From: an uncultured Bacteroides sp.
GTDB taxonomy: Bacteria > Bacteroidota > Bacteroidia > Bacteroidales > Bacteroidaceae
Assembly: GCA_947074195.1 (NCBI GenBank)
Contig: CAMTOS010000002.1
Location: 20,091 to 84,090, forward strand
Reading direction: 5' to 3'
DNA: 64,000 nucleotides
Shown here piece by piece: positions 37,290-45,503 of the stretch; the stretch's first letter is position 1, and each line of letters opens with the position of its first letter. The position numbers and the translations under genes were made by a program. Under the pieces are notes generated by a model, which saw only the letters and a program-made list of their open reading frames with translations, had not been told where the DNA came from and did not search any database.

Positions 37290-37374
37290 CAACGATTTAA
37301 GAAACTCTGCTAAAGCGGTATTTGGGATACTTCTTTATACTCTTATCCCATTCATTTTTTATTAAAGTGTTATT

Positions 37375-37791
37375 ATGAAAATTAGTGCAAGAAATCAATT
37401 CGCCGGAAAAATTATTTCTGTTGTTGAAGGTGCAGTGAGTAGCGCAGTTATTATTGACGTAGATGGTGTTCATATTTACGGAACAATTTCAAAAGCTGCT
37501 GTAGAAGATCTTAAATTGGAAGTTGGTGGTGAGGCTATCGCTATCATTAAAGCTACAGAGGTGATGATCGCTTTGGGTGATTTCATCATCAGCGCACGCA
37601 ATAAATTCAGCGGTAAGATTACCTCTGTTACAGAAGGTGCAGTAAACTCGGTAGTTACTTTGTCTTTTGGACAGGATAAAGTTATCACTTCAATCATCTC
37701 TAACAATGCTGTGAAAGAGCTTGGTTTGAAAGAAGGTAAAGAAGCTGTTGCTGTAGTTAAAGCAACTTCAGTAATGTTTGGTGTAGAATAA
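37375..37791 (+). CDS. Free-standing tandem-Mop (TOBE) molybdate-binding protein
   Basis: A 138-aa molbindin made of two consecutive Mop domains. Each starts ISARN(Q/K)F(A/S)GKI and ends in AxxKAT(E/S)VM (second unit from about residue 72). Mop domains bind molybdate or tungstate at oligomer interfaces. Its place beside nifX-like and modBC suggests molybdenum storage or sensing for nitrogenase. The same di-Mop unit normally forms the C-terminus of ModE, and the ModE-type protein and ModC in this window both lack it. It may therefore be the detached sensor module; this is inference. Confidence 0.92.
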   Translation: MKISARNQFAGKIISVVEGAVSSAVIIDVDGVHIYGTISKAAVEDLKLEVGGEAIAIIKATEVMIALGDFIISARNKFSGKITSVTEGAVNSVVTLSFGQDKVITSIISNNAVKELGLKEGKEAVAVVKATSVMFGVE

Positions 37792-37854
37792 AAAAAGAAA
37801 ATTGAAGTCACTTCCTGCGGGGGAGTGGATATTCATATATTGCATCAAAGAAAT

Positions 37855-37901
37855 AACGGTACAAGGCCTGATGATATGTCAGTCCATTGTACCGTTTTCA
37901 C
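37855..37901. terminator. Hairpin between molbindin and nifX-like genes
   Basis: Arms AACGGTACAA (37855-37864) and TTGTACCGTT (37887-37896) plus inner CTGA/TCAG pairing, then TTT on the plus strand. It separates two convergent genes. Confidence 0.75.
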
Positions 37902-37961
37902 TTTGGGAAACTCTGTTTTAGTTTATTGCATTAGGTATATATAACTGAAAAATGAATTCTT

Positions 37962-38363
37962 TTAATCACTGCATTTCTCTTCCGTTTTGCAGTCGTCACA
38001 CTTGCCACCACATAGCTTATTATTTTCAAGGGCTTCTTCGGTTGAGTAAAAGTTTAGTTTATCAGCTTTAAGCAGTTTAAGATTACTCTGCAAATCGGCT
38101 CCGTTACTTTTGTAGACAGCAATGCCATTATCGCGAAAGAGGTTGAGAGCCAGTAGTTGCATTTCCTGCGTAAGTACCGCATAAATACCCTCTTCTTTAA
38201 GGCGTTTGGTAATTTTACTTCCCGGCGGAATAATCTCTCTCCAGTTCGTAAAGATGCAAGCCTCTTTTAACTCTTTATCTCTGTCGTAAATACATACATC
38301 AGGTGTTTCATTGAATCCCGAAGCGATGGTATGATTTTCTTTAACGGGTATAATAATTTTCAT
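37962..38363 (-). CDS. NifX/NifB-CTD-like FeMo-cofactor carrier with Cys-rich tail
   Basis: A 133-aa protein of the dinitrogenase iron-molybdenum cofactor-binding family. The body (MKIIIPVKENHTIASGFNETP; then ILTQEMQLLALNLFRDNGIAVYKS-like strand-helix order) matches NifX/NafY-type domains that bind NifB-co or FeMo-co. The last 17 residues carry four cysteines (CGGKC, CKTEEKC pattern), a tail that could hold an iron-sulfur cluster. It is last in the minus-strand nif-mod operon, 7 bp after modC. I leave the symbol blank because NifX, NifY and VnfX are hard to separate. Confidence 0.8.
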   Translation of the reverse strand: MKIIIPVKENHTIASGFNETPDVCIYDRDKELKEACIFTNWREIIPPGSKITKRLKEEGIYAVLTQEMQLLALNLFRDNGIAVYKSNGADLQSNLKLLKADKLNFYSTEEALENNKLCGGKCDDCKTEEKCSD

Positions 38364-38370
38364 AATAACA

Positions 38371-39000
38371 TCATGTTAAACTTATAATACGGTCGCCCAT
38401 TTTCTCGGCTTCATCCTTATCATGTGTCACCATAATACTGATGCCATCCATAAACTTATGGGCTTTTAAAATTTCATCCTGAAGAGATTCTCTCATTTGC
38501 CAGTCGATTGATGAAAGAGGTTCGTCAAGAAGCAAAACAGAGGGTTTCGAGGCAAGTGCACGAGCCAGTGCAACACGTTGTTTCTGGCCACCCGATAATT
38601 TAATGGGGTGTACTTTCTCAAGATTGTGCAGTCCAAATATATCAATCAGATATTTCACCATCTCTTTATCTTTTTCTTTTTGAGCATAAGATATGTTTTG
38701 CTCCACATTCATATTGGGGAAGAGGGCAAAGTCCTGAAACATATAAGCTATATTCCTTTTCTGCGGAGGCATATTCTTTTTTGTTTTCGAATCGAACCAG
38801 ATATCTTCACCGTATTTCACCATTCCTTCATCGGGCATTACCAGTCCTGCCAGGATTCTTAGCAAAGTACTCTTTCCGCTTCCCGACTGTCCCACGAGCG
38901 AGATGAATTCTCCTTTTTTAAAATCATCTTTAAATATTAGAAATCGTTCTCCTTCGGTGGTCAGCATCTTTCTTTTGATATCGATATATAATGATTTCAT
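38371..39000 (-). CDS. modC: Molybdate ABC transporter ATPase, lacking the Mop domain
   Basis: ATP-binding subunit of the molybdate importer, only 209 aa. Walker A GQSGSGKST (about 37), the ABC signature LSGGQKQRVALARAL (about 114), Walker B LLLDEPLSSID and the switch His in MVTHDKDEAEKMGD are present. Typical ModC continues for about 140 residues with a regulatory TOBE/Mop domain, and this one stops right after the nucleotide-binding domain. Its ATG overlaps the modB stop by four bases (ATGA), which indicates coupling. Confidence 0.88.
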   Translation of the reverse strand: MKSLYIDIKRKMLTTEGERFLIFKDDFKKGEFISLVGQSGSGKSTLLRILAGLVMPDEGMVKYGEDIWFDSKTKKNMPPQKRNIAYMFQDFALFPNMNVEQNISYAQKEKDKEMVKYLIDIFGLHNLEKVHPIKLSGGQKQRVALARALASKPSVLLLDEPLSSIDWQMRESLQDEILKAHKFMDGISIMVTHDKDEAEKMGDRIISLT

Positions 39001-39671
39001 AATCTGCGGCGTTTGTTAATGCTATAAATAGTAGTAAGTACAATAAATGAAATGATGAAGAGCGTAAAAGCATATTTGTTGGCCTGATCGTAGTTGAGCG
39101 ACTGAACTTCGTCATACAGTGCGATAGACGCAACGCGGGTATCTCCCGGCATATTTCCGCCAACCATCAGCACAATACCAAATTCTCCGATGCAGTGTGC
39201 AAAGGTCATGGCAATAGCAGTGATTATATTTCCTTTTATATTGGGCAGTAATACCCTGAAAAAAGTCTCGACTTTTCCTTTACCCATGGTATAAGATGCT
39301 TCGCGGAAACTGGTAGGGAGTAGGGTTAACCCATTCTGGAGAGGTTGTATCATATATGGAAATGAGCAGATGATACTGGCAATCAAGACTCCGGTAAATG
39401 AAAACGCAAGACGAATATTGAATGTATTTTCCAGCCACGCACCGAAAAAGTTTTGCGGACTATAAGCCACAAGAATGTAAAAACCCAGTACGGTGGGCGG
39501 TAATACCATGGGCATACATATTATAGCTTCGATAGCACTTTTACCTCTGAACTTACTGAATGAGAGAAAATAGGCTATCGGCAGTCCGATAATTAATAAA
39601 ACCACAGTTGTCCAGAAGGCTAATCGTCCTGTGGTGAGTAGGGTTTGCAGAAATTCACTGTCGGCTATCAT
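38997..39671 (-). CDS. modB: Molybdate ABC transporter permease
   Basis: A 224-aa inner-membrane permease with about five helices. The ModB N-terminus (LLTTGRLAFWTTVVLLIIGLPIAYFL), PMVLPPTVLGFYIL and the EAA loop that docks the ATPase (FREASYTMGKGKVETFFRVLLPNIKGNI, shown here in part) are typical, as is CIGEFGIVLMVGGNMPGDTRVAS. The matching binding protein modA lies about 11 kb away on the same strand. A Mo-box-like sequence (39713-39735) sits about 42 bases upstream of its start. Confidence 0.93.
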   Translation of the reverse strand: MIADSEFLQTLLTTGRLAFWTTVVLLIIGLPIAYFLSFSKFRGKSAIEAIICMPMVLPPTVLGFYILVAYSPQNFFGAWLENTFNIRLAFSFTGVLIASIICSFPYMIQPLQNGLTLLPTSFREASYTMGKGKVETFFRVLLPNIKGNIITAIAMTFAHCIGEFGIVLMVGGNMPGDTRVASIALYDEVQSLNYDQANKYAFTLFIISFIVLTTIYSINKRRRL

Positions 39672-39712
39672 ATTTGCTTTATTACTGATGAAACAATCTT
39701 TTATCCTTATTA

Positions 39713-39735
39713 CGTTATTGCGATTTAAGATATCG
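39713..39735. promoter_or_regulatory. Mo-box-like operator before modBC
   Basis: CGTTAT-N11-ATATCG, one base off a perfect CGTTAT-N11-ATAACG inverted repeat. It lies in the nifV-modB gap (39672-39748), close to the modB start. The E. coli ModE site in front of modABCD has CGTTAT and ATAACG halves at nearly the same spacing. Confidence 0.6.
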
Positions 39736-39748
39736 CTCTTTAAAAAAA

Positions 39749-40873
39749 TCAGATTATGCTCTGATAGATGTTTAATATTTCGCTTTCATTTAGCGAACGC
39801 TTTTTTTCAATCGATATATGTTTTACCTGTTGTAACATACGCATACCATCATCTTTTGTAATCTGTACTCCTTTCTGATGGAGAAAAGAGATCAACGCAT
39901 GACTTCCGCTATGTTTTCCAAAAACAAGTGCCGGTTGCTGCGTACCAATCATATCTGGTTTTAGAATTTGATAAGAATCCGGGTTTTTGATTATAGAGCT
40001 GGTATGAATTCCCGATTCATGACACATGGCCATTTCACCGGTAATGGGTTTTGCAACGGAGTTATTCCGGCCCGAAGCTTTTTCGACAAATGCAGATAAT
40101 TCAGAAAAGTATGCTGTATTTAATCCGCAATCATAATTCATGCTTAACTGCAATGCCATTACCAATTCTTCCAAAGGCGTATTGCCGGCACGTTCCCCAA
40201 GTCCGTTTACCGTTACGCTCACAGCCTTAGCGCCCGATGTTACGGCAGTAAGTGCATTGGCTGTAGCCATTCCCAGGTCATTGTGACCATGAAATTCAAA
40301 TATCATTTCAGGATAATCCGAAGATAACTTCCTGAAAAGCCGGGCCACGGTATACGGATTCATAATACCGACAGTATCGGCAATCCGTATTCTTGAAACT
40401 TCATTGAACTTCGCTGCCGAGATGAAATCGTTCAGGAAAGAACTGTCAGCTCTGGAGGCATCCTGTGCACCGATGCTTACAAATTCAAAACGGTCGCGGG
40501 CATATTGCGTCAAAGATTCGATGGAGTTCAGCACCCACGAGCGGCTTTTGCCTAAAAGATGAATATGCTGATCGGAAACGGGTAGCGAAATATGCACTCT
40601 CTGACAATGTGCGTTGCAAGCAGCATCAATATCTTTTTTCTTTGCCCGGCACCAGCCAAGCGATTTAAATCTGAATCCCGCATTACACAACATCCGGATG
40701 TCAGAAGCTTCTCTTTCAGACATTCCCGGCATACCGATTTCAATTTCAGGAACACCTGTTTTGTCGAGCATTTCGGCAATCTTTAGTTTTTCCTGCAATG
40801 AAAATACCACTCCGGGTGCCTGTTCGCCATCCCGGAGAGTGGTATCAACGATATGTAAAGCCAAGGGTTTCAT
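39749..40873 (-). CDS. nifV: Homocitrate synthase
   Basis: Makes homocitrate, the organic ligand of FeMo-co, from acetyl-CoA and 2-oxoglutarate. The HMGL-like barrel shows IVDTTLRDGEQAPGVVF at the start, EIGMPGMSE, the metal-binding FHGHNDLGMATAN (about 202) and VNGLGERAGNTPLEE. I chose the ATG at 40873, which overlaps the ferredoxin TGA as ATGA. A start eight codons upstream would run further into that gene. The 374-aa length and nif context favour NifV over isopropylmalate synthase. Confidence 0.93.
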   Translation of the reverse strand: MKPLALHIVDTTLRDGEQAPGVVFSLQEKLKIAEMLDKTGVPEIEIGMPGMSEREASDIRMLCNAGFRFKSLGWCRAKKKDIDAACNAHCQRVHISLPVSDQHIHLLGKSRSWVLNSIESLTQYARDRFEFVSIGAQDASRADSSFLNDFISAAKFNEVSRIRIADTVGIMNPYTVARLFRKLSSDYPEMIFEFHGHNDLGMATANALTAVTSGAKAVSVTVNGLGERAGNTPLEELVMALQLSMNYDCGLNTAYFSELSAFVEKASGRNNSVAKPITGEMAMCHESGIHTSSIIKNPDSYQILKPDMIGTQQPALVFGKHSGSHALISFLHQKGVQITKDDGMRMLQQVKHISIEKKRSLNESEILNIYQSII

Positions 40874-41178
40874 TCGGAGATAAGGTATTTCTGACAAGCT
40901 TCTCCTTCCTCGAGCGCATCGAGAATAGCATCAATCGCATCCTCGGTTTCAACTTCACCATACCAGAAATTGTTGGGCTGAATCACGATAACCGGCCCCT
41001 GTGAACAGATATTAAGACAACCTGTGGTAGACACTGCCACATCGAGTCCGCGGTCAGAACATTCCTCCATTAAATATTGTAGCAGAGTAGGCGCTCCTTT
41101 TTTGTTGCACGCCCCTTGTGCATCTCCGGCCATGCGGAAAGAGTTGCATACCAGAATATGATAATTAGGCTTTTTCAT
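40870..41178 (-). CDS. Thioredoxin-fold [2Fe-2S] ferredoxin
   Basis: A 102-aa (2Fe-2S) ferredoxin of the thioredoxin-like type. Cluster ligands are expected at Cys11, Cys24 (GACNKKG) and the pair in STTGCLNICSQGPV (about 54 and 58). This type occurs in nif clusters of many diazotrophs (for example Azotobacter FdIV-type or clostridial Cp2Fe-type). It may donate electrons in FeMo-co synthesis or to nitrogenase; the partner is inferred. It is 37 bp downstream of nifB and coupled to nifV by a 4-bp overlap. Confidence 0.88.
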   Translation of the reverse strand: MKKPNYHILVCNSFRMAGDAQGACNKKGAPTLLQYLMEECSDRGLDVAVSTTGCLNICSQGPVIVIQPNNFWYGEVETEDAIDAILDALEEGEACQKYLISE

Positions 41179-41215
41179 TTGATGTAATTTTTAAGATTAG
41201 AATAAAATTTATTTA

Positions 41216-42493
41216 TCAGGCACAGCCCATCGCGTTTCCTTTACAACCCGAACCGCACTTAAACTCGTTTGGTTTGGCAATAGTTTTTATAGGTTTATGG
41301 TTATAAACTCCTTCAAGTCCTTCATCAATCAATCCCGTCATTTCAATTACGTTTGTACCGCAATTATTAATGATGCTTTTAGGGTTTTCGCCAACGCTGC
41401 TGACCAAAAGTGCACGGCAATCTTTAATTGTTTTGGCCAGATCAACCCATCTCTGATCACCACCACCTGCTTTGGGCAATGCCCGCATTTCTTTAAACTG
41501 AAATCCTTTAGGCGTTTGCTGATAGATATAGAGATGCATCGCTTCTCCCAAATGGAGATTCACTAACAGGCCTTCGTTGGTAGCTACGGCAACAAATGGT
41601 TTGTTGCTTAACTCTTCATCCGACGTCGTCATTACTTTTTGGAGAATATGGTACGAGTCAGATAAATCATGACCCAGCAGACCGGCTGCATCTGCACGAC
41701 AACGCGCACAATGCGACATCATGGGCAGATGTTCTTTTGAAAACTCTCTGACACGCATAATCTCTACCGGAGTTGGCTTTTCTATCTCTTCAAAAGGAGT
41801 ATCTTCGGTCGGTATTAAAGGAATACAGTTCATGATGTCAGCGCCGAGCTCTTTACATACTCTGGCAACTTCGGGGATATGTGTATCATTAATACCGGGG
41901 ATAATGATAGAGTTGATCTTTACAACAATACCATGTGCTTTCAGCAATGGAATACATTTGAGTTGTCGCTCCAGCAATAAAGCCGCTCCTGCAACACCTC
42001 TGTATACTTTCCGTTGGAAACGTACCCAGCGATAAATCCGTGCAGATATTTCAGGATCTACAGCATTGATAGTAATAGTCACATGCGTCACACCAAGAGT
42101 TGCAATCTCATCTATATGTGGTTCAAGTTCAAGTCCGTTAGACGAAAGACAGAAGATCTTTTCGGGGAATTCTTTATTAACCCTTCTGAGTGTCTCCATG
42201 GTTTCCTCGGCATTGGCAAAAGGATCGCCCGGACCAGCAATGCCTACCACAGAGATATTATCAATAACCTCAGATAATTCCTTCAGGTACATGGTAGCTT
42301 TACCGGGAGTCAGTACCCCCGATGTAACACCAGGACGGCTCTCATTTACACAATCATATTTACGGTTGCAGTAATTACACTGAATATTGCATTTCGGTGC
42401 AACCGGAAGATGAACGCGTGCATATTTATGCTTTGCATCCTCATTAAAACAAGGATGTTTATGAATATCATTTTCAGTAATTAATTTAGCCAT
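41216..42493 (-). CDS. nifB: FeMo-cofactor biosynthesis radical SAM protein NifB
   Basis: Radical SAM enzyme that builds the carbide-containing NifB-co precursor. The SAM-cluster motif CNIQCNYC (about residues 34-41) and GIAGPGDPFAN (about 91) are clear. The last 100 residues form a NifX-like cofactor-binding domain (VAVATNEGLLVNLHLGEAMHLYIY onwards), so this is the fused two-domain NifB. It ends in GSGCKGNAMGCA. I used the ATG at 42493, with TTG six bases earlier as the alternative. It lies 11 bp after nifN. Confidence 0.95.
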   Translation of the reverse strand: MAKLITENDIHKHPCFNEDAKHKYARVHLPVAPKCNIQCNYCNRKYDCVNESRPGVTSGVLTPGKATMYLKELSEVIDNISVVGIAGPGDPFANAEETMETLRRVNKEFPEKIFCLSSNGLELEPHIDEIATLGVTHVTITINAVDPEISARIYRWVRFQRKVYRGVAGAALLLERQLKCIPLLKAHGIVVKINSIIIPGINDTHIPEVARVCKELGADIMNCIPLIPTEDTPFEEIEKPTPVEIMRVREFSKEHLPMMSHCARCRADAAGLLGHDLSDSYHILQKVMTTSDEELSNKPFVAVATNEGLLVNLHLGEAMHLYIYQQTPKGFQFKEMRALPKAGGGDQRWVDLAKTIKDCRALLVSSVGENPKSIINNCGTNVIEMTGLIDEGLEGVYNHKPIKTIAKPNEFKCGSGCKGNAMGCA

Positions 42494-42504
42494 AACCAAT
42501 CTTT

Positions 42505-43914
42505 TTACATGTATTTATATCCAATAGGAGAGTGCTCCTGCTTATATTCCAAGAGTGCATTGACAATGGTATCGAAGAGGTTTTGAGTACCTTCATAGCA
42601 CAAATGCTTTATGCGTGGACCGCCAACACGATCGTGAACAGGAAAACCGATGCGTACGATAGGTATACCCAGTTCGCGGGCAATGTAATACCCTTTACTA
42701 TTCCCTATAATAAAATCGGGTTTCAGCTCTTTGGCCATTTCACGGATTGTTTCGAAATCGGCACCCGAAAGGATTTCTGTATCGGTAAACATTTCCGCAT
42801 TATGCTTCAATAACTCTTTTCGCATCATTCTGCTTTCTCCGCCAGAGGCAATGATTACGGGCTTTATTCCTATTTCGGCCAAAAACAAACTCATGGCAAT
42901 AACCAGATCTTCTTCGCCGTAAACCACCGCTTTTTTACCAAAGACATATTTGTGTCCGTCAATATAGGCATCTACTAATCTGCCGCGTTGCAATGTGTAT
43001 TTTTCAGGAACCGGCTGTTGTGTTATGGCAGAGAGGGTATTCATAAAGGCATCTGTGGCCTCAATGCCAATTGGCATAATCAGCTGATGATTCTGAATAT
43101 ACATCTGCTTTTGCAACCATTCGCCTGCACTGACTACCGAAGCACGATTAAGAATAAACTCCGATACTGAACCTTTATTCAGTACGGTACCAAATTCGAT
43201 AGTGGCTACTGCTTTGCCTGTTTTCTTCAGATCCTCAACCTTAGTCCCTCCTTCAGGAATCAGATGATAATCGTTCCAGCAGGGATTATCCATAGATGCC
43301 GAATAGTCGGGAAATAAAGTATAATCAATTCCGAAATCAGTAACGATATCCTTTAGCATGCGGATATCGGCAGGAGATATAAAACCGGAAAAAAGATTAA
43401 TCCGGTTTTCTCTTTTACCTTCCTGTGCAAGTGTTTTGACGGTTGATAGAACAGCTTCATGAAAGCCATCCATGTGCGTGCCGTTGTAGCTTGGGGTCGA
43501 TGCATGTATAAATACAGGCATTGTTTTGTCGTCACCTTTCAATTCTTTATATTCGGCAATAAGCGATGGAATATCTTCTCCGATAGTTTCCGATAAACAG
43601 GTGGATGCTATTCCCATTACTGCCGGTGCATATTGCTTGCGGATATTATCAATACCGGTAATGAAATTCCGGTTACCGCCATATATAGTAGTTTCTTCGC
43701 TGAAATTTGATGATGCGATATCCATCGGCTCTTTATAATGACTGATGAGATACCGGCGAATATAAGTGGCGCATCCCTGAGAACCATGAATCATTGGGAT
43801 ACATCCTTCAATACCTTTAAATACCATAGATGCACCAAGCGGTGAACATAGCTTGCAGGCATTTCTTGATGCCGCATAAGGTTTTACTTTTGTTGTTGTT
43901 CCTTCTTTTTGCAT
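42505..43914 (-). CDS. nifN: Nitrogenase cofactor scaffold subunit NifN
   Basis: Beta-type subunit of the NifEN scaffold on which NifB-co matures to FeMo-co. The N-terminus (NACKLCSPLGASMVFKGIEGC, Cys-rich) and HGSQGCATYIRRYLISHYKEP match NifN, and the order CLSETIGEDIPSLI is shared with NifK. The gene starts 181 bp after the nifE stop. That gap carries a sigma-54-like element and two island palindromes, so nifN probably opens a second transcription unit (nifN-nifB-ferredoxin-nifV). Length is 469 aa. Confidence 0.93.
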   Translation of the reverse strand: MQKEGTTTKVKPYAASRNACKLCSPLGASMVFKGIEGCIPMIHGSQGCATYIRRYLISHYKEPMDIASSNFSEETTIYGGNRNFITGIDNIRKQYAPAVMGIASTCLSETIGEDIPSLIAEYKELKGDDKTMPVFIHASTPSYNGTHMDGFHEAVLSTVKTLAQEGKRENRINLFSGFISPADIRMLKDIVTDFGIDYTLFPDYSASMDNPCWNDYHLIPEGGTKVEDLKKTGKAVATIEFGTVLNKGSVSEFILNRASVVSAGEWLQKQMYIQNHQLIMPIGIEATDAFMNTLSAITQQPVPEKYTLQRGRLVDAYIDGHKYVFGKKAVVYGEEDLVIAMSLFLAEIGIKPVIIASGGESRMMRKELLKHNAEMFTDTEILSGADFETIREMAKELKPDFIIGNSKGYYIARELGIPIVRIGFPVHDRVGGPRIKHLCYEGTQNLFDTIVNALLEYKQEHSPIGYKYM

Positions 43915-43943
43915 AGTGATCCATCTTTTTACATCTGTTATAA

Positions 43944-43959
43944 TACCAAATTCATGCCA
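43944..43959 (-). promoter_or_regulatory. Sigma-54-like promoter before nifN
   Basis: Reads TGGCATG-N4-TGGTA on the minus strand against TGGCACG-N4-TTGCW. The -24 GG and -13 G are kept and the -12 C is T. It ends about 30 bases before the nifN ATG. Confidence 0.4.
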
Positions 43960-44048
43960 AAGAACATGTTTTTGGAAAATTAATCTCTAAGTGGCTGTAA
44001 AATAATTAATTATAATTGGTGAGGGTTTTTCCTCGTGAGGTGAGTGTC

Positions 44049-44062
44049 TTACTTTTATGTGA
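44049..44062. promoter_or_regulatory. nif-island palindrome, site 2
   Basis: TTACTTTTATGTGA, 12 of 14 matches to TTACATTTATGTAA. It starts exactly 30 bp before site 3. Confidence 0.5.
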
Positions 44063-44078
44063 TAAGAAGTTTTAAATC

Positions 44079-44092
44079 TTACATTTATGTAG
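44079..44092. promoter_or_regulatory. nif-island palindrome, site 3
   Basis: TTACATTTATGTAG, 13 of 14 matches to the consensus, just downstream of the nifE stop and upstream of nifN. Confidence 0.6.
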
Positions 44093-44095
44093 CAT

Positions 44096-45421
44096 TTAAC
44101 GAACGAATTTCCATACCGGACTCATACATGTGGCATAAACTTCTTTTGCAAAATTCAGCATACCATCATAGCCGGCAAGCGGTTCTTTGCGCTCATGATT
44201 GTGGTCGCAAAATCCCAGACCAATCTTATAAGCAATAGGCCGTTCTTTAACTCCACCAATAAAAAGATCCGCTTTCGTCTCTTTTACAAAAGTTGATAGC
44301 TCCACCGGATTAGCATCATCCACAATTATCGTATCATCATCGCAAAGTTGCTGAATCAGTTTATAGTCATCCTTATCTCCCGTTTGCGATCCGATAACGA
44401 CAGTCTTAACTCCAATCAGGCGAAGAGCCTTGACTAAAGAGATAGCCTTAAATGCACCGCCAACATAAATCGCTGCACGTTTACCGTTGAGTGCTTCTTT
44501 ATACTCTGCCAGTGCCGGAATAAGACGATTCAGTTCATCGCGTACCAGTATGCGGGCTTTCTCCAATAATTCATCACTCTTAAAAAAACGGGCCACGTCA
44601 TACAGGGCATCACTCATATCCTCGATGCCAAAATAAGATACCCGCATAAAAGGAATGCCATATTTCTCTTTCATGTCTTTGGCTAAGTGCGTCATTGACC
44701 CGGAGCATTGTACAACATTCAGCTCTGCATTATGCGCATTGCGTATATCATCCACCCGGCCGTCTCCTGTTATCGTCGCATTGACATGCACACCCATTTT
44801 GCGGTAATAATCCAGTAAGATCCAGAGTTCACCTGCCAGATTGAAATCGCCCAGAATATTAATGGAATATTTAGGAACCGGTTTATCGAGCGTTCCCACT
44901 AATTTAGATAACGCTTCGCACGCCACTTTATAACCATCTTTCTTAGATCCCTGAAAGCCCGGAGCCTGTACAGGTATAATGGGTATGCCTTTTTCTTTCT
45001 CCATCTGTGAACAAAGAGATTCTACGTCATCACCAATCACACCCACAATGCATGTTGTATAAACAAATGCGGCTTTAGGCTGATGCTTTTCTATTAAGCC
45101 ATCCAGCGCCTTTCGTAGTTTTTCTATTCCTCCGAATACGATATCTCTTTCTCTTAAATCTGTCGAAAAACTTAAGCGATGTAGTTCAGGTCCCGATGAA
45201 AGAGATCCGCGGATATCCCAGGTGTAAGCTGCACAACCGATGGGACCATGAATGATATGCAGTGCATCGACAATAGGGTAGAGCACCACCCGCGAACCAC
45301 AAAAGACACATGCACGCTGGCTTACAGAACCAGCCAGACTAACTTTGCCGCAATCTATTTCCTGAGCTCCCTGACCGACACGGGAGATTTGCTTTTTTCT
45401 ACCTTCTAATATACCTTCCAT
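44096..45421 (-). CDS. nifE: Nitrogenase cofactor scaffold subunit NifE
   Basis: Alpha-type subunit of NifEN, 441 aa. It has SQRACVFCGSRVVLYPI (about 31) and HIIHGPIGCAAYTWDIRGS, the metal-cluster cysteines of the family, then TTCIVGVIGDDVESLC and VQAPGFQG. The cofactor-proximal region around NVVQCSGSMTHLA keeps a Cys. It follows nifK after an 82-bp gap that contains a hairpin. Confidence 0.94.
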   Translation of the reverse strand: MEGILEGRKKQISRVGQGAQEIDCGKVSLAGSVSQRACVFCGSRVVLYPIVDALHIIHGPIGCAAYTWDIRGSLSSGPELHRLSFSTDLRERDIVFGGIEKLRKALDGLIEKHQPKAAFVYTTCIVGVIGDDVESLCSQMEKEKGIPIIPVQAPGFQGSKKDGYKVACEALSKLVGTLDKPVPKYSINILGDFNLAGELWILLDYYRKMGVHVNATITGDGRVDDIRNAHNAELNVVQCSGSMTHLAKDMKEKYGIPFMRVSYFGIEDMSDALYDVARFFKSDELLEKARILVRDELNRLIPALAEYKEALNGKRAAIYVGGAFKAISLVKALRLIGVKTVVIGSQTGDKDDYKLIQQLCDDDTIIVDDANPVELSTFVKETKADLFIGGVKERPIAYKIGLGFCDHNHERKEPLAGYDGMLNFAKEVYATCMSPVWKFVR

Positions 45422-45446
45422 AACGATAAGAATTTAATATAAATGT

Positions 45447-45486
45447 ACGGGTGAATCCCTTCCATGAAGAATAAAGAATCACCCGT
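45447..45486 (-). ncRNA. Intercistronic hairpin between nifK and nifE
   Basis: ACGGGTGA (45447-45454) pairs with TCACCCGT (45479-45486), with a loop of 24 bases and no T-run. It is more likely an mRNA processing or stability element than a terminator, and could set different levels of nifHDK and nifE. Confidence 0.5.
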
Positions 45487-45503
45487 CTGATTATGGTATA
45501 AGA

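Larger units (their letters stand above)
36987..37374. other. Intergenic region at the left edge of the nif island
   Basis: A 388-bp stretch holding the hairpin at 37043-37087, the palindrome at 37164-37177 and the promoter box at 37282-37289. It has the direct repeat CCTTTGCCAAC before and inside the hairpin (from 37030 and 37051) and a small TTGACA/TGTCAA inverted repeat near 37010-37027. No reading frame is credible. Confidence 0.55.
43915..44095 (-). promoter_or_regulatory. nifE-nifN intergenic control region
   Basis: A 181-bp gap on the minus strand. It carries TTGGCATG with a partial -12 element (43959-43944) and palindromes at 44049-44062 and 44079-44092. The spacing resembles a sigma-54 promoter with upstream activator sites about 97 and 127 bp before the -24 GG. 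Confidence 0.5.

Noticed and set aside
37320-37340. Sigma-54 promoter before the molbindin gene
   Set aside because: The candidate TGGGAT-N5-TTTAT keeps only the GG of the -24 block and none of the -12 dinucleotide.
44049-44092. Classical NifA site TGT-N10-ACA near nifN
   Set aside because: The TGT and ACA of neighbouring palindromes are 20 bases apart, not 10. The symmetry is ACA-N4-TGT, so the classical site is not present.
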